Assembly: GCF_014779795.1 (NCBI RefSeq)
Contig: NZ_JACXZS010000016.1
Span: 23,863 to 87,862, forward strand
DNA length: 64,000 nt
Direction of reading: 5' to 3'
Source of the DNA: Microbacterium helvum
Lineage (GTDB): Bacteria; Actinomycetota; Actinomycetes; Actinomycetales; Microbacteriaceae
Below are positions 1-8,436 of this stretch, piece after piece. Below the pieces are notes generated by a model. That model was not told the origin of the DNA. It saw nothing but the letters and a program-made list of their open reading frames with translations, and ran no database searches. Position 1 is the first letter of the stretch; every line of letters starts with the position of its first letter. Both the position numbers and the translations under genes were made by a program.

Positions 1-83
1 TCTGGTGGGGCCTCGTCGCCGCGATCGTCATCTCGCTCATCAACTGGATCTTCGGGATCTTCCTGCGCCCCAAGAAGGACTGA
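1..83 (+). CDS. phage-holin-like (YvlD family) membrane protein, C-terminal end
   Basis: Only the last 26 codons lie in the window; the frame is open from base 3 and stops at TGA 81-83. The visible residues form one hydrophobic helix (AAIVISLINWIFGIFL) followed by a short charged tail ending KKD. That helix and tail resemble the end of the small four-helix membrane proteins of the mycobacterial holin superfamily 4/YvlD family, whose function is unknown. The family call rests on this short stretch alone. The start and any operon lie to the left of the window. Confidence 0.5.
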   Translation, partial: WWGLVAAIVISLINWIFGIFLRPKKD

Positions 84-90
84 CGCGGCG

Positions 91-1641
91 TCATCCGCCC
101 GCGTACGGCGCGATGACCGGCTCGCGGTCGCGCACCGCGGCGTACTCGGCGACCTCGACCGTCCGCGCCTGACCGAGCTCGTCGAGCACGGCGCGCACAC
201 CGGCCACCCGCGGGTCGGCGGACGCATCGACGAGCGCGGCCGTCTCGACGTAGGCGTTCAGCCGGTGCGCGGGCAGTGTCGCATCGTCGAGCCCGCTGTC
301 GGGGTCGAACACGCGCTCGGCGACGAAGCTCCCCGGTGCACCCACCGCTTCACCGTGCCCGCCGCCGGCGAGCGCCACCACGGTGTCGTCGGAGTGGCGC
401 AGCGAGACACTGAGAGTGTCAGGGCCGACGTCCGCGTCGACCGGCGAGCCGAGCGACACGAGCGTCCGCACGTCGTAGTCGCTCTCCAGCGCGAGGTGGG
501 CGCCGATCATGCCGCCCTGTGAGAACCCCACGACGTGCAGCGTGTCGCCCGGCTCAACGCCGGCCGCTGCGAGCGCAGCCTCGGTCGCTGCATACGAGTC
601 CGACATCTCGCCGCGGTAGAGCGAGACGTTGGACGCGTTGTCCCACGGTTCGTCGCCGCCGAAACCCTGGGACTGCATGCCCGCGATGTAGACGACGGCC
701 TGCCGCGAACCGTCCGGCATCGTGTACTTCTCGACCCGCACTCGCGCCGCCCCGGCGCCCGGAACCCGCGCTGCCGCCGCCGCAAGACTCTGCGGCGCGA
801 CCGGCGGCGACGGGTTCGCGGCGGTCGGCGCCGCCAGCCCGACGGCCGTCGAGCCCGCCGCGCCGGGAGCGACGGCAGGGATGCTGCCACCCGGTGCGGC
901 CGCGGGCACGGGGGTCACCGTGACCGGCCCCGCCCTGCCCGCGAGCCGCGCATCGGGCGCGAGGCGGCCGGTGCCGCCGAACCCGGTGATCACGGTGCCG
1001 GCGAAGGTGAGAGCGCCGAGCGCCGCACCGCCGGCCACCGCCCACGGCGGACCGACGAGGTCGCCGCCCTCGACGCCCAGGCGCGTCGCCTGCCGCACGA
1101 TCTCGTGCTGCCATTCCGTGGCGAACGTGTACTGGGCCGAGAACGCCTGGGCCGCGGCATCCGGGTACTCCTCGATCACCGCCGCGCGGCGGGCTTCGAG
1201 AGACGTCACCAGCGCGTGGTCGCCGGCGGCGTGCGCCGCGCGCAGGTGCGCGTCGAGTTCGACGACCTCGTACGCCGCGGCTGCCGCGAGCAGTGAGGCG
1301 GCGATGCGGTCCGCGCCGGCCTGCACCTCGTGCAGCCGCGCGTCGAGCGTCGAGGCACTCAGTGCGGCGTCCCACGCATAGCGACGCTCGGCGAGCAGTG
1401 TGTTCGCGAGCCCGCCGAGGCGCGCGCGGATCCCGTCGAGCTCGACCCGCGCCCCGGTGAACCGGCCGGCCGTCGACCGCAGCGTCTCGGTGTCGACCGA
1501 GACGGCGCCGCCGCCGGTGATCTGCAGGCCACCGTCGCTGTCGGGCGCGAGGCCGTTGAGGCCGCCCCAGAGCCCGTCGTCCGGTCGCGCGTGACCGGAG
1601 TCGCCGCCGGGAGCCGGTTTCGCCCGCGCGTCGGCGCTCAC
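91..1641 (-). CDS. alpha/beta hydrolase with N-terminal helical WXG-like region and one membrane segment
   Basis: The start is GTG 1641, which overlaps the stop of the upstream WXG100-like gene (GTGA), giving 516 aa; an open frame further upstream is only a shadow of that gene. Residues about 45-195 are alanine-rich helices like WXG/ESX-substrate regions. One hydrophobic segment lies near 205-228, then a Pro/Ala linker, then a hydrolase domain. The nucleophile elbow is GFSQGG (Ser374), an acid candidate is in HSDDTV, and the probable catalytic His is His459 (PAHRLNAY). The layout suggests an exported or membrane-anchored lipase/esterase-like enzyme; the substrate is unknown. Coupling to the preceding gene suggests the two products act or are secreted together, possibly through a type VII-like route (inference). 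Confidence 0.72.
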   Translation of the reverse strand: MSADARAKPAPGGDSGHARPDDGLWGGLNGLAPDSDGGLQITGGGAVSVDTETLRSTAGRFTGARVELDGIRARLGGLANTLLAERRYAWDAALSASTLDARLHEVQAGADRIAASLLAAAAAYEVVELDAHLRAAHAAGDHALVTSLEARRAAVIEEYPDAAAQAFSAQYTFATEWQHEIVRQATRLGVEGGDLVGPPWAVAGGAALGALTFAGTVITGFGGTGRLAPDARLAGRAGPVTVTPVPAAAPGGSIPAVAPGAAGSTAVGLAAPTAANPSPPVAPQSLAAAAARVPGAGAARVRVEKYTMPDGSRQAVVYIAGMQSQGFGGDEPWDNASNVSLYRGEMSDSYAATEAALAAAGVEPGDTLHVVGFSQGGMIGAHLALESDYDVRTLVSLGSPVDADVGPDTLSVSLRHSDDTVVALAGGGHGEAVGAPGSFVAERVFDPDSGLDDATLPAHRLNAYVETAALVDASADPRVAGVRAVLDELGQARTVEVAEYAAVRDREPVIAPYAGG

Positions 1642-1943
1642 CGCGCCGCTCCGCCCTGCAGCGAGGCGAACCAGGCCGACTCGGCGAAGGCCGCACGGTC
1701 GCGCGCCCTGGCCGCTTCGAGCCGTACCGTCTCGGCGAGGCACCGCAGCCCCGAGACCTCGCCCGCCCACGCGTCCGCCTGCTCGTGGAAGGCGGTCGCG
1801 GCTCTCGCCTGCCACTGCGTCTCGCCCGACAGACGGCGGGCATGGGCCGCGGCATCCTCGAGTCGTTCGATGAGCCGCGCGACCTCGTACGCGACGATGT
1901 CCAGCTGATGGGATGCCGAGGGCCCTGGTGAGAGGTATGTCAC
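1638..1943 (-). CDS. WXG100-like small helical protein
   Basis: This 101-aa, wholly helical protein contains WQARAATAF near its middle, which matches the WXG100 pattern W-x-G-x-A-A-x-A-F except that Ala replaces the Gly. Such ESAT-6-like proteins usually form helical hairpin dimers and are ESX/type VII substrates or chaperone-like partners. The GTG start at 1943 has no clear ribosome site, so a later start is possible. It overlaps the hydrolase gene by four bases, so the two are translationally coupled. No ESX secretion component is visible in the window. Family assignment is by motif and context. Confidence 0.6.
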   Translation of the reverse strand: MTYLSPGPSASHQLDIVAYEVARLIERLEDAAAHARRLSGETQWQARAATAFHEQADAWAGEVSGLRCLAETVRLEAARARDRAAFAESAWFASLQGGAAR

Positions 1944-2029
1944 CCGTTCATCGTCGCGGGGCCGGCCACCGCCGTACCGTGCGTCCAGGCGATCTGTGGA
2001 TGACCCGCGCGAGGTCGCCGGATGTGGAG

Positions 2030-2062
2030 GAGGCGCCGCACCCCGGGAGGATGCGGCGCCTC
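2030..2062. terminator. GC-rich hairpin between hydrolase/WXG pair and ExeM gene
   Basis: Arms GAGGCGCCGCA (2030-2040) and TGCGGCGCCTC (2052-2062) pair perfectly around an 11-base loop. It has no T-run, as is common for actinobacterial terminators. Confidence 0.4.
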
Positions 2063-2074
2063 GCTGACGTGGCG

Positions 2075-2106
2075 TCGGGCCCGGCTGGGATCTCAGCCGG
2101 GCCCGA
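2075..2106 (-). terminator. terminator hairpin after the ExeM-type nuclease gene
   Basis: A perfect 13-bp stem (TCGGGCCCGGCTG with CAGCCGGGCCCGA) and a 6-base loop end three bases past the nuclease stop codon at 2110. It is a good candidate rho-independent-like terminator for the minus-strand gene, without a U-tract. Confidence 0.55.
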
Positions 2107-2109
2107 GGC

Positions 2110-4782
2110 TCACGCGGCTTTCTGGCCCTTCTGGCCCACGACGACCGTGACGGTGTCGGTCGCGGTGTTGCCGGCGGCGTCGGTCGCCGTCCACGTGAAG
2201 CGATACACAGCGCCGTTGACGGCCTTGACCGTAGCGGTGCGGTCGCCGGTCTGCGTCCACGAGCCGCCGCCGGTCACCTCGACGCCGGTGAGCTCGACCG
2301 TGACGTCCCCGTCGCTCTCGTCGGCGGCATCCACCGCGAACGTCACCGGCACCGCCTTGTTGTTCGGCGGCATGATGACCGACTGGTCGGCGGTCACCTC
2401 GATGGTCGGCGGCGTGACGTCCGGCGGCGTGAGCTTCAGGCCCACGATCACCGGGTCGTGATCGCTCGAGCGGTACGGGTCGGGCGCGTAGAGGGCGTCC
2501 TGCGCCGGCTGCTTGAACGACATGTCGTAGTCGATGAGGCTCGGCTCGTCGGCGTTGATGTGCCAGGCCGCGGCACCCGTGACGTCCGCCGTGAGCTCGG
2601 GCTGCGCGAGGGCGTAGTCGAGGTACCCCGACTGGCCGTCGAACACGTACGAGTAGGCGTGCTCGCCGCCGAACTGCTTCTCCAGGTCGGTGAAGCCGCC
2701 CTTCACGAACTCGCCGATCGAGTCCTCGTGGTCGTACGAGTTGAGGTCGCCGATCACGATCGCGCGTCCGTCGGGCGCCACGGTCTCGTTCAGCCACGTC
2801 GTGAGCGCCTTCGCGGCGGCTGTGCGGGTCGCGCTGCAGTTGCCCTGGCCGTCCTTGAGGTCGGGGCTCTCGCTGCACGCCGAGCCCTTCGACTTCAGGT
2901 GGTTCACCGACACCACGAACTCCTCACCGGACTCGGTCGACACGAACCGCTGGGTCAGGCCCGGCCGGTTGCGGTTGTCGAGCCAGGCCGGGTCGACGGC
3001 GCTCGTCATGAGCTGGAAGCCGCCGACCGGGCTGACCGTCGCCGGCTTGTAGATGAGTGCCGTGGCGATCGCGTCGCCGCCGATGACGCCGGTGATGACG
3101 GGCACGTAGGTGCCGGCGCCCACCCGTGCGTTGAGGGCGTCGGCAAGCGCCTGGACGGCTGTGCCGTTGTTCTCGATCTCGAGCAGGCCGAACACGTCGG
3201 CGTCGATGTCGGCGAGCGCCGAGACGATCTTGTCCTGCTGACGCTGGAACTCCTCGGCGGTGTCGGCGCCGCGGTAGTAGTCGTCGTCGCCCGAGTTCGT
3301 CGGGGTCGGGTCGATCGAGGTGAAGTAGTTCAGCACGTTGAAGCTCGAGATCCTCAGGTCGCCGCCTACCTCGGGCACCTCGGGCCGCGGGTTGCCGACC
3401 GTGAAGTCGGCGCCCTCCGTGGGCTGGATGCCCCACACGTCGAAGCGGTAGTCGAGCACGCCGGTGGCGTTCTGCACGAGGTCGCCGCTGCGGAACGAGT
3501 GGTCGAGCGTGAAGAGCTCGCCGTCGGGGTGGATGGCCGGGTCGGGGTTCTGGCTGCCGCGGCCGTCGTCGAGCGTGATGCTGCTCGCGAGGTTGGCGGC
3601 TGCCAGCGCGTTCGCCGCGGCGCCCGGCTCGACGACCGCGGTCGGCGTGTCCTGGCGGCCGTCGGTGAGCGTGATCGTGCCGAAACGCCCGTACTCGAAG
3701 GTCTCGCCGATCGTCAGCTGCTGCGGGAGCGTCACGTACATGCCCTCGAGCGCTTCGCGCTGTTCGGTGGATGCCGGCAGGGTCAGTGCCTGCGGGGCCG
3801 GCAGTGCCTGACCCGTCGCGCACACCTCGACGTCGGCGGCGACGATCTCGGTCAGGCCGAACTGCTCTTTGGCCGCGCCGTAGACGCTGACGACGTCGCC
3901 GGCCGAGACGGCCGCGCCGCCGGGCGCGTAGACGAACACGCCGTCGGACGTGGCGGGGTTGCCGTCACCGGCGTCCTGGATGTAGTAGCCGTCGAACCCG
4001 CCGGCCTGGAAGTCGCCGACCACCGTGCCTTCGACGAGCACGTTCTGCCCGGCGACGGGGGTGGTGGTGCCGGAGCCCTGCACCGAACCGATGGTCACGG
4101 CCGTGGTGGCGGCGCAGTCGGCGCTGCCGCCGGGGCCGGGGTCGGTGGGCGGTTCGAGGGCGCAGTCGGCTTCATGGCTGCCAAGACCGGTGAAGGTGTT
4201 CGTGGCGAAGCCGACCCATCCGACCGAAGGGTCGAAGACATCGGAGCCGTTCGTGTCGCCGACGCAGGTATCGGCAGCACGGCGGAGTGTGTTGTCGGCG
4301 GTGGAATTGAGGCCCGTGCCCCATTCACCCGAGGCTGGTCGGTTGCCGATCTGACCCAGGACGTCGACGATGACGCCGTTCTTGGCCAGGGCGATGGCAT
4401 CATCGCCGTTGAAGAGACTGGAGGTGGTGGTCTGGTCCGCGGCCGCCAGGATCACGGGGTCGACATTCGTGCTGGTGGTGCTGCCGGCGGCGAACACGAA
4501 GACGTCATCGGCGGCGACAGTGCCGTTGAGCGCGAACGTGGTGGGGGTGGTGGAGCCGTTGAAGTACATCTGCAGCGAGTACCCGGCCGCACCGAGGTCG
4601 ACGCTCGCGGTGCTCGGGTTGTAGATCTCGATCGCCTTGTTGATCGAGGTTCCTTCGACGTACTCGCTGATGAGCAGATCGCCGGATGCCGCGGCCGCGG
4701 GCGCGGTGACCGCGACGGCGCCGGCGGCTCCGAGCGTCAGCGCCGCGAGCGCGGCCACGAGTCTGCGGGGCGAATGGGACAC
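2110..4782 (-). CDS. secreted ExeM/NucH-family endonuclease with lamin-tail domain
   Basis: 890 aa from GTG 4782, chosen because GGAGG lies seven bases upstream and a signal peptide follows at once (SHSPRRL, hydrophobic run, AAAAS near 32). Domains in order: lamin-tail domain about 34-190 (LLISEYVEGTSINKAIEIYN); an OB-fold-like region about 205-330; an endonuclease/exonuclease/phosphatase domain about 470-780 with ISSFNVLNYF, LLEIENNG, VIGDLNSYD and SSDHDPV; and a C-terminal Ig/HYR-like domain. ExeM-type nucleases degrade extracellular DNA and are tied to biofilm turnover and phosphate or nucleotide scavenging. There is no LPXTG sorting signal or C-terminal helix, so it is probably released or loosely surface-bound. 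Confidence 0.88.
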   Translation of the reverse strand: MSHSPRRLVAALAALTLGAAGAVAVTAPAAAASGDLLISEYVEGTSINKAIEIYNPSTASVDLGAAGYSLQMYFNGSTTPTTFALNGTVAADDVFVFAAGSTTSTNVDPVILAAADQTTTSSLFNGDDAIALAKNGVIVDVLGQIGNRPASGEWGTGLNSTADNTLRRAADTCVGDTNGSDVFDPSVGWVGFATNTFTGLGSHEADCALEPPTDPGPGGSADCAATTAVTIGSVQGSGTTTPVAGQNVLVEGTVVGDFQAGGFDGYYIQDAGDGNPATSDGVFVYAPGGAAVSAGDVVSVYGAAKEQFGLTEIVAADVEVCATGQALPAPQALTLPASTEQREALEGMYVTLPQQLTIGETFEYGRFGTITLTDGRQDTPTAVVEPGAAANALAAANLASSITLDDGRGSQNPDPAIHPDGELFTLDHSFRSGDLVQNATGVLDYRFDVWGIQPTEGADFTVGNPRPEVPEVGGDLRISSFNVLNYFTSIDPTPTNSGDDDYYRGADTAEEFQRQQDKIVSALADIDADVFGLLEIENNGTAVQALADALNARVGAGTYVPVITGVIGGDAIATALIYKPATVSPVGGFQLMTSAVDPAWLDNRNRPGLTQRFVSTESGEEFVVSVNHLKSKGSACSESPDLKDGQGNCSATRTAAAKALTTWLNETVAPDGRAIVIGDLNSYDHEDSIGEFVKGGFTDLEKQFGGEHAYSYVFDGQSGYLDYALAQPELTADVTGAAAWHINADEPSLIDYDMSFKQPAQDALYAPDPYRSSDHDPVIVGLKLTPPDVTPPTIEVTADQSVIMPPNNKAVPVTFAVDAADESDGDVTVELTGVEVTGGGSWTQTGDRTATVKAVNGAVYRFTWTATDAAGNTATDTVTVVVGQKGQKAA

Positions 4783-4949
4783 AGGACCTCCACATGGGAT
4801 CTGGCGGTCGGTGGACCGCGCGGGGAGTTCACGGGCAAGCCGGTCGCCTCCCCGCCACGACACAAGCTAGGGCCGAGGCATCCCTCACCGGAAGACCTGA
4901 GGGGCACGAACCCTTAACGTTCGGTGTCGTCTCGGCCAGAATGGAGGCC

Positions 4950-5456
4950 ATGACCGCCGGCGACGTGGCACCCTTCCGCGTCGTGTTCGTGTGCACCGGG
5001 AACATCTGCCGGTCGCCGATGGCCGACGTCGTGTTCCGGGGATTCGCGGATGCCGCCGGCCTCGGTCCGCGCGTCGCATCGACGAGTGCGGGCACGGGTG
5101 ATTGGCACGTGGGCGAGCGGGCCGACCAGCGGACGATCGACGCACTTGCGCGCGCCGGCTACGACGGCTCGCATCACCGTGCGCGTCAGTTCACGCACTC
5201 CGACTTCGCGCGCAGCGACCTCGTCGTGGCGCTCGACCGCAGCCACGAGCGCATCCTGCGCGGGTGGGCGCGCAACGAGGCGGACTCCGACAAGATCGCG
5301 CTGCTGATGTCGTTCGACGCCTCGGCGCACACCCTCGACGTCCCCGACCCGTACTATGCCGGCCCCGGAATGTTCGACGAGGTGCTCGGTATGATCGAAA
5401 GCGCGAGCCGGGCGCTCTTCCGGCAACTCGAACCCGCGATCCGCCCGGTGCCGTGA
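4950..5456 (+). CDS. low molecular weight protein-tyrosine phosphatase
   Basis: 168 aa. The N-terminus carries the P-loop VCTGNICRS (C-x5-R-S) with nucleophile Cys15 and Arg21, and the general-acid loop DPYY starts at Asp133, so the family is clear. These cytoplasmic enzymes dephosphorylate protein tyrosines and in Actinobacteria may act on host or cell-envelope targets. ATG 4950 is preferred; an in-frame ATG lies three codons earlier. CAGAAT sits seven bases before the start, so the message may be leaderless, although GGAGG also lies very close. It faces away from the nuclease gene and is followed 44 bases later by purB, possibly in one transcript. Confidence 0.88.
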   Translation: MTAGDVAPFRVVFVCTGNICRSPMADVVFRGFADAAGLGPRVASTSAGTGDWHVGERADQRTIDALARAGYDGSHHRARQFTHSDFARSDLVVALDRSHERILRGWARNEADSDKIALLMSFDASAHTLDVPDPYYAGPGMFDEVLGMIESASRALFRQLEPAIRPVP

Positions 5457-5500
5457 CCCGGGGATCGAACGACGTCTTCGACGACACGACGGGAGCCACC

Positions 5501-6883
5501 GTGACCTCTCTTCCTCCGCAGCCCCTGAGCCCGCTCGACGGCCGCTACCGCGCCGCCGTCGGCGAGCTCGGCGAATACCTGTCCGAGGCGGGCCTGAACC
5601 GCGCGCGCGTCGAGGTCGAGGTGGAGTGGCTCATCGCCCTCACCGACCGCTCGCTGTTCGGCACGACGCCGCTGTCGGACGACGACAAGTCGAGGCTGCG
5701 CGCCCTGTACCGCGACTTCGGCCAGGCCGAGATCGACTGGCTTGCCGAGAAGGAGTCAGTCACGCGCCACGACGTGAAGGCCGTCGAGTACCTCGTGCGC
5801 GACCGCCTCTCGACGCTGGGGCTCGACGCCGTCGCCGAGCTCACCCACTTCGCGTGCACGAGCGAAGACATCAACTCGACCTCGTACGCCCTCACCGTGC
5901 AGCGCGCGGTGCAGCAGGTGTGGCTGCCGAAGCTCCACACCGTCATCGCTTCGCTGTCGGCGCTCGCGGTGAAGCACCGCGACGCGGCGATGCTGTCGCG
6001 CACGCACGGGCAGCCCGCCACCCCGTCGACGATGGGCAAGGAGCTCGCCGTCTTCGCATGGCGCCTCGGCCGCGTCGCCGACCAGATCGAGAGCGGCGAG
6101 TACCTCGCGAAGTTCTCGGGCGCGACCGGCACCTGGTCGGCGCACCTGTCGGCCGCGCCAGACGTCGACTGGCCTTCCGTGTCCCGCGAGTTCATCGAGG
6201 GGCTGGGGCTGGACTTCAACATCCTCACCACCCAGATCGAGTCGCACGACTGGCAGGTCGAGCTGTACGACCGCGTGCGGCACGCCGGCGGCATCCTGCA
6301 CAACCTCGCGACCGACATCTGGACCTACATCTCCATCGGCTACTTCACGCAGATCCCGGTGGCCGGCGCGACAGGCTCGTCGACGATGCCGCACAAGATC
6401 AACCCGATCCGGTTCGAGAACGCCGAGGCGAACCTCGAGATCGCGGGCGGCCTGCTGGCGACACTGTCTTCGACGTTGGTGACGTCACGCCTGCAGCGCG
6501 ACCTCACGGACTCGACCACGCAGCGCAACATCGGCGTCGCGTTCGGGCACTCGCTGCTCGCGCTCGACAACCTGCAGCGCGGCCTCGGCGAGATCTCACT
6601 GGCCGAGAGCGTGCTGCTGGCCGATCTCGACACGAACTGGGAGGTGCTCGCCGAGGCCATCCAGACCGTGGTGCGCGCCGAGATCGCCGCCGGGCGGTCT
6701 TCGATCTCGGACCCGTACGCGCTGCTGAAGGACCTCACGCGCGGCCGCCGCGTCGGGGCGGCCGAGCTCGCCGAGTTCGTGCGCGGCCTCGACATCGGCG
6801 ACGAGGCCAAGGCGCGCCTGCTGGCCCTCACGCCCGCGACCTACGACGGCCTGGCGTCGAAGCTGGTCGACGAGCTGGGCTGA
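5501..6883 (+). CDS. purB: adenylosuccinate lyase
   Basis: 460 aa from GTG 5501, with GGGAG five bases upstream. It catalyses two fumarate-releasing steps of purine synthesis: SAICAR to AICAR, and adenylosuccinate to AMP. The N-terminus LSPLDGRY is typical of the long PurB class, and the superfamily signature GSSTMPHKINP (Ser293/Ser294) holds the mobile catalytic serine. TSEDIN and SRTHGQPATP, which carry active-site histidines and substrate contacts, are also present. Length and motifs are normal for the family, and it is not clustered with other pur genes here. Confidence 0.96.
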   Translation: MTSLPPQPLSPLDGRYRAAVGELGEYLSEAGLNRARVEVEVEWLIALTDRSLFGTTPLSDDDKSRLRALYRDFGQAEIDWLAEKESVTRHDVKAVEYLVRDRLSTLGLDAVAELTHFACTSEDINSTSYALTVQRAVQQVWLPKLHTVIASLSALAVKHRDAAMLSRTHGQPATPSTMGKELAVFAWRLGRVADQIESGEYLAKFSGATGTWSAHLSAAPDVDWPSVSREFIEGLGLDFNILTTQIESHDWQVELYDRVRHAGGILHNLATDIWTYISIGYFTQIPVAGATGSSTMPHKINPIRFENAEANLEIAGGLLATLSSTLVTSRLQRDLTDSTTQRNIGVAFGHSLLALDNLQRGLGEISLAESVLLADLDTNWEVLAEAIQTVVRAEIAAGRSSISDPYALLKDLTRGRRVGAAELAEFVRGLDIGDEAKARLLALTPATYDGLASKLVDELG

Positions 6884-6908
6884 TCCCCCGCGGACGGGGC
6901 TGCCCCGA

Positions 6909-7030
6909 CACAACCTCGGATCCGCACGTGCACAACCTCGGATCCGCACCTGCGGAGCCGCGACCCGACACGCCGGGTGGCAGCATCCCGAACCGGCGTG
7001 TCACCCGCCGGATCCGCACCTGCGGATCCG
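6909..7030. repeat. intergenic repeat cluster with direct repeats and two hairpins
   Basis: Between convergent purB and the small membrane gene. CACAACCTCGGATCCGCAC occurs at 6909-6927 and again at 6931-6949 (22-bp period). A hairpin GACACGCCGG/CCGGCGTGTC spans 6967-7002, and a near-complete palindrome CGGATCCGCA-CC-TGCGGATCCG spans 7009-7030. The last probably ends transcription in both directions. The 22-bp period links it to repeats at 20804 and 24839. Confidence 0.6.
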
Positions 7031-7043
7031 ATTCTGTGCGGCG

Positions 7044-7424
7044 TCAGGACTTCGGATCGGTGGATGCCTCGATGCCGGGCTCCCCGTCGGAACCAGACCC
7101 GCCGGCCCCGGGCTTCGCGTCGCCGGCTTCGGGCTTCGCCTCCTCGTCCGGCAGCAGCACGGGCTTGTCGATCTGCTTGGTGACCTGCGCCGGGTCGACG
7201 GCGAGCAGCAGCAGCGACACGATCAGCAGCACGGCGATGAAGCTCACGCCCGCGATGATCAGGGCGACGACGACGGCGCGCGAGGCTTCGTCGGCGGTGC
7301 GCTGCTGGAAGAAGCCCATCGAGACGAGGGTGACGATGCCGGCGAACAGGGCGGCGCCGAACGCCATCCCGAGCAGCTGCAGGGGCTTGAGCAGGTCGCG
7401 GCGGGTAGGGCTTTCGTGGCTCAC
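7044..7424 (-). CDS. small two-helix membrane protein
   Basis: 126 aa with hydrophobic segments near residues 17-40 and 48-73, then an acidic, Gly/Ala/Pro-rich cytoplasmic or surface tail. I do not recognise a named family. GTG 7424 overlaps the stop of the upstream membrane-protein gene by four bases, and AGGA lies about six bases upstream, so the two are cotranscribed and coupled. The pairing suggests a small membrane complex, but no function can be read from the sequence. Confidence 0.7.
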   Translation of the reverse strand: MSHESPTRRDLLKPLQLLGMAFGAALFAGIVTLVSMGFFQQRTADEASRAVVVALIIAGVSFIAVLLIVSLLLLAVDPAQVTKQIDKPVLLPDEEAKPEAGDAKPGAGGSGSDGEPGIEASTDPKS

Positions 7425-8146
7425 GCGGAGTCCTTCCGATCAGCCGGCTCGACGGAGGCGGGTTCTTCCGTCGTGACGGCGTCCGCGTCGGACGACGTCG
7501 GTCGCGGCGAGAAGCCGGCGATGCCGAGGTAGACGGCGACGATCGCGGCGTAGCCGCCGAACAGTCCGACGCCGATGGTGATGCCGGTGAGGGTGCCGGT
7601 GACGCCGGCCTCGTCGAGCCGGTAGGTCAGTGCGTAGGCGGGCTGGACGCAGAGCAGCGCGATGCCCAGCACGATCGACACCGCGCCGACGACGATCGCG
7701 TCGCGGCTCTCGGAGCGGGGGCTCGCGGGCACGGCCGGGCGTGCGTCCGCGACTCCGGGGACGATCTCACGGCGCTCGGGGCTGGCCTTCAGTCCGCGCC
7801 AGCCGGCGACGAGCTCGATGGTGCCGCTCAGCAGAGCCCACGCGATCACGGTGACGAAGAAGCCGGTCACGGTGCGCAGCGGGAACAGCCCGGTCGCCAT
7901 GCCCGCGACGAGGGTGACGACTCCGAGCGCGATCGAGGACCACCGGCGCCCCGCGGGGTACACGAGCCAGGCCGCGAGCAGGTGCACGAACGCCGTCGCG
8001 ATCGCGAAGCCGCTGAAGACGGCGCTGCCGACAGCCGCGGAATGATCGGACGAGAACGTGATCATGAGCGCGGCGATCGCCGCGAAGGCGGCGCGTGCGA
8101 GCTGCACGTGGCGCACGTCGAACGTGCGGGATTCGGCTGTGGTCAC
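7421..8146 (-). CDS. multi-pass membrane protein, HdeD/DUF308-like
   Basis: 241 aa with about six hydrophobic segments, four in the first 115 residues and two after a polar loop at about 118-148, then an acidic tail. The arrangement of repeated helices with short loops resembles the HdeD/DUF308 type of small membrane proteins, but similarity is weak by eye. GTG 8146 has AGGA seven bases upstream. The following small membrane gene overlaps its end. Function unknown. Confidence 0.62.
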   Translation of the reverse strand: MTTAESRTFDVRHVQLARAAFAAIAALMITFSSDHSAAVGSAVFSGFAIATAFVHLLAAWLVYPAGRRWSSIALGVVTLVAGMATGLFPLRTVTGFFVTVIAWALLSGTIELVAGWRGLKASPERREIVPGVADARPAVPASPRSESRDAIVVGAVSIVLGIALLCVQPAYALTYRLDEAGVTGTLTGITIGVGLFGGYAAIVAVYLGIAGFSPRPTSSDADAVTTEEPASVEPADRKDSA

Positions 8147-8263
8147 GGTGATCCTGCGGCGGAGGGTTCCCAGATCAGGGAAACGGATGCCTCCAGTCTA
8201 CGTGCGCGGAGCCTCGGGGTTCCCCGAGCGCCGGCCGCCGGCATCCACCCATTCCTCCCCGAC

Positions 8264-8420
8264 CATGCCCACCCCGCGCCCACCGCGCCCGTTCCACGCC
8301 CACCGTGTCCGTTTCGCCCCCACCGGGCCCGTTCCTCAATCGGGCATGGTCGCGGGCGACAGGGCATGGTCGCGGGCGACAGGGCATGGTCGCGGGCGAC
8401 GGGGCATGGTCGCGGGCGAC
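8264..8420. repeat. 20-bp tandem repeat array with degenerate C-rich repeats
   Basis: Bases 8341-8420 hold four head-to-tail copies of a 20-bp unit reading GGGCATGGTCGCGGGCGAC plus one variable base; a decayed fifth copy follows. On the left (8264-8335) are looser repeats of CCCACCG(C/G)GCCCGTTCC. The array occupies most of the 290-base gap between the membrane operon start and the end of the decarboxylase gene. There are no unique spacers, so it is not CRISPR. Polymerase slippage is the likely origin. Confidence 0.85.
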
Positions 8421-8436
8421 GAGGCGCGGTCGACGG

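Noticed and set aside
1..83. Prophage start (holin)
   Set aside because: YvlD-type proteins are ordinary chromosomal membrane proteins and no other phage gene follows.
2458..4917. Long open frame on the + strand opposite the ExeM-type gene
   Set aside because: Its translation is low-complexity, Arg/Val/Gly-rich shadow sequence. The minus strand has a signal peptide, ribosome site and complete enzyme motifs.
8341..8420. CRISPR array
   Set aside because: The 20-bp units abut with no spacers, and no cas genes are present.
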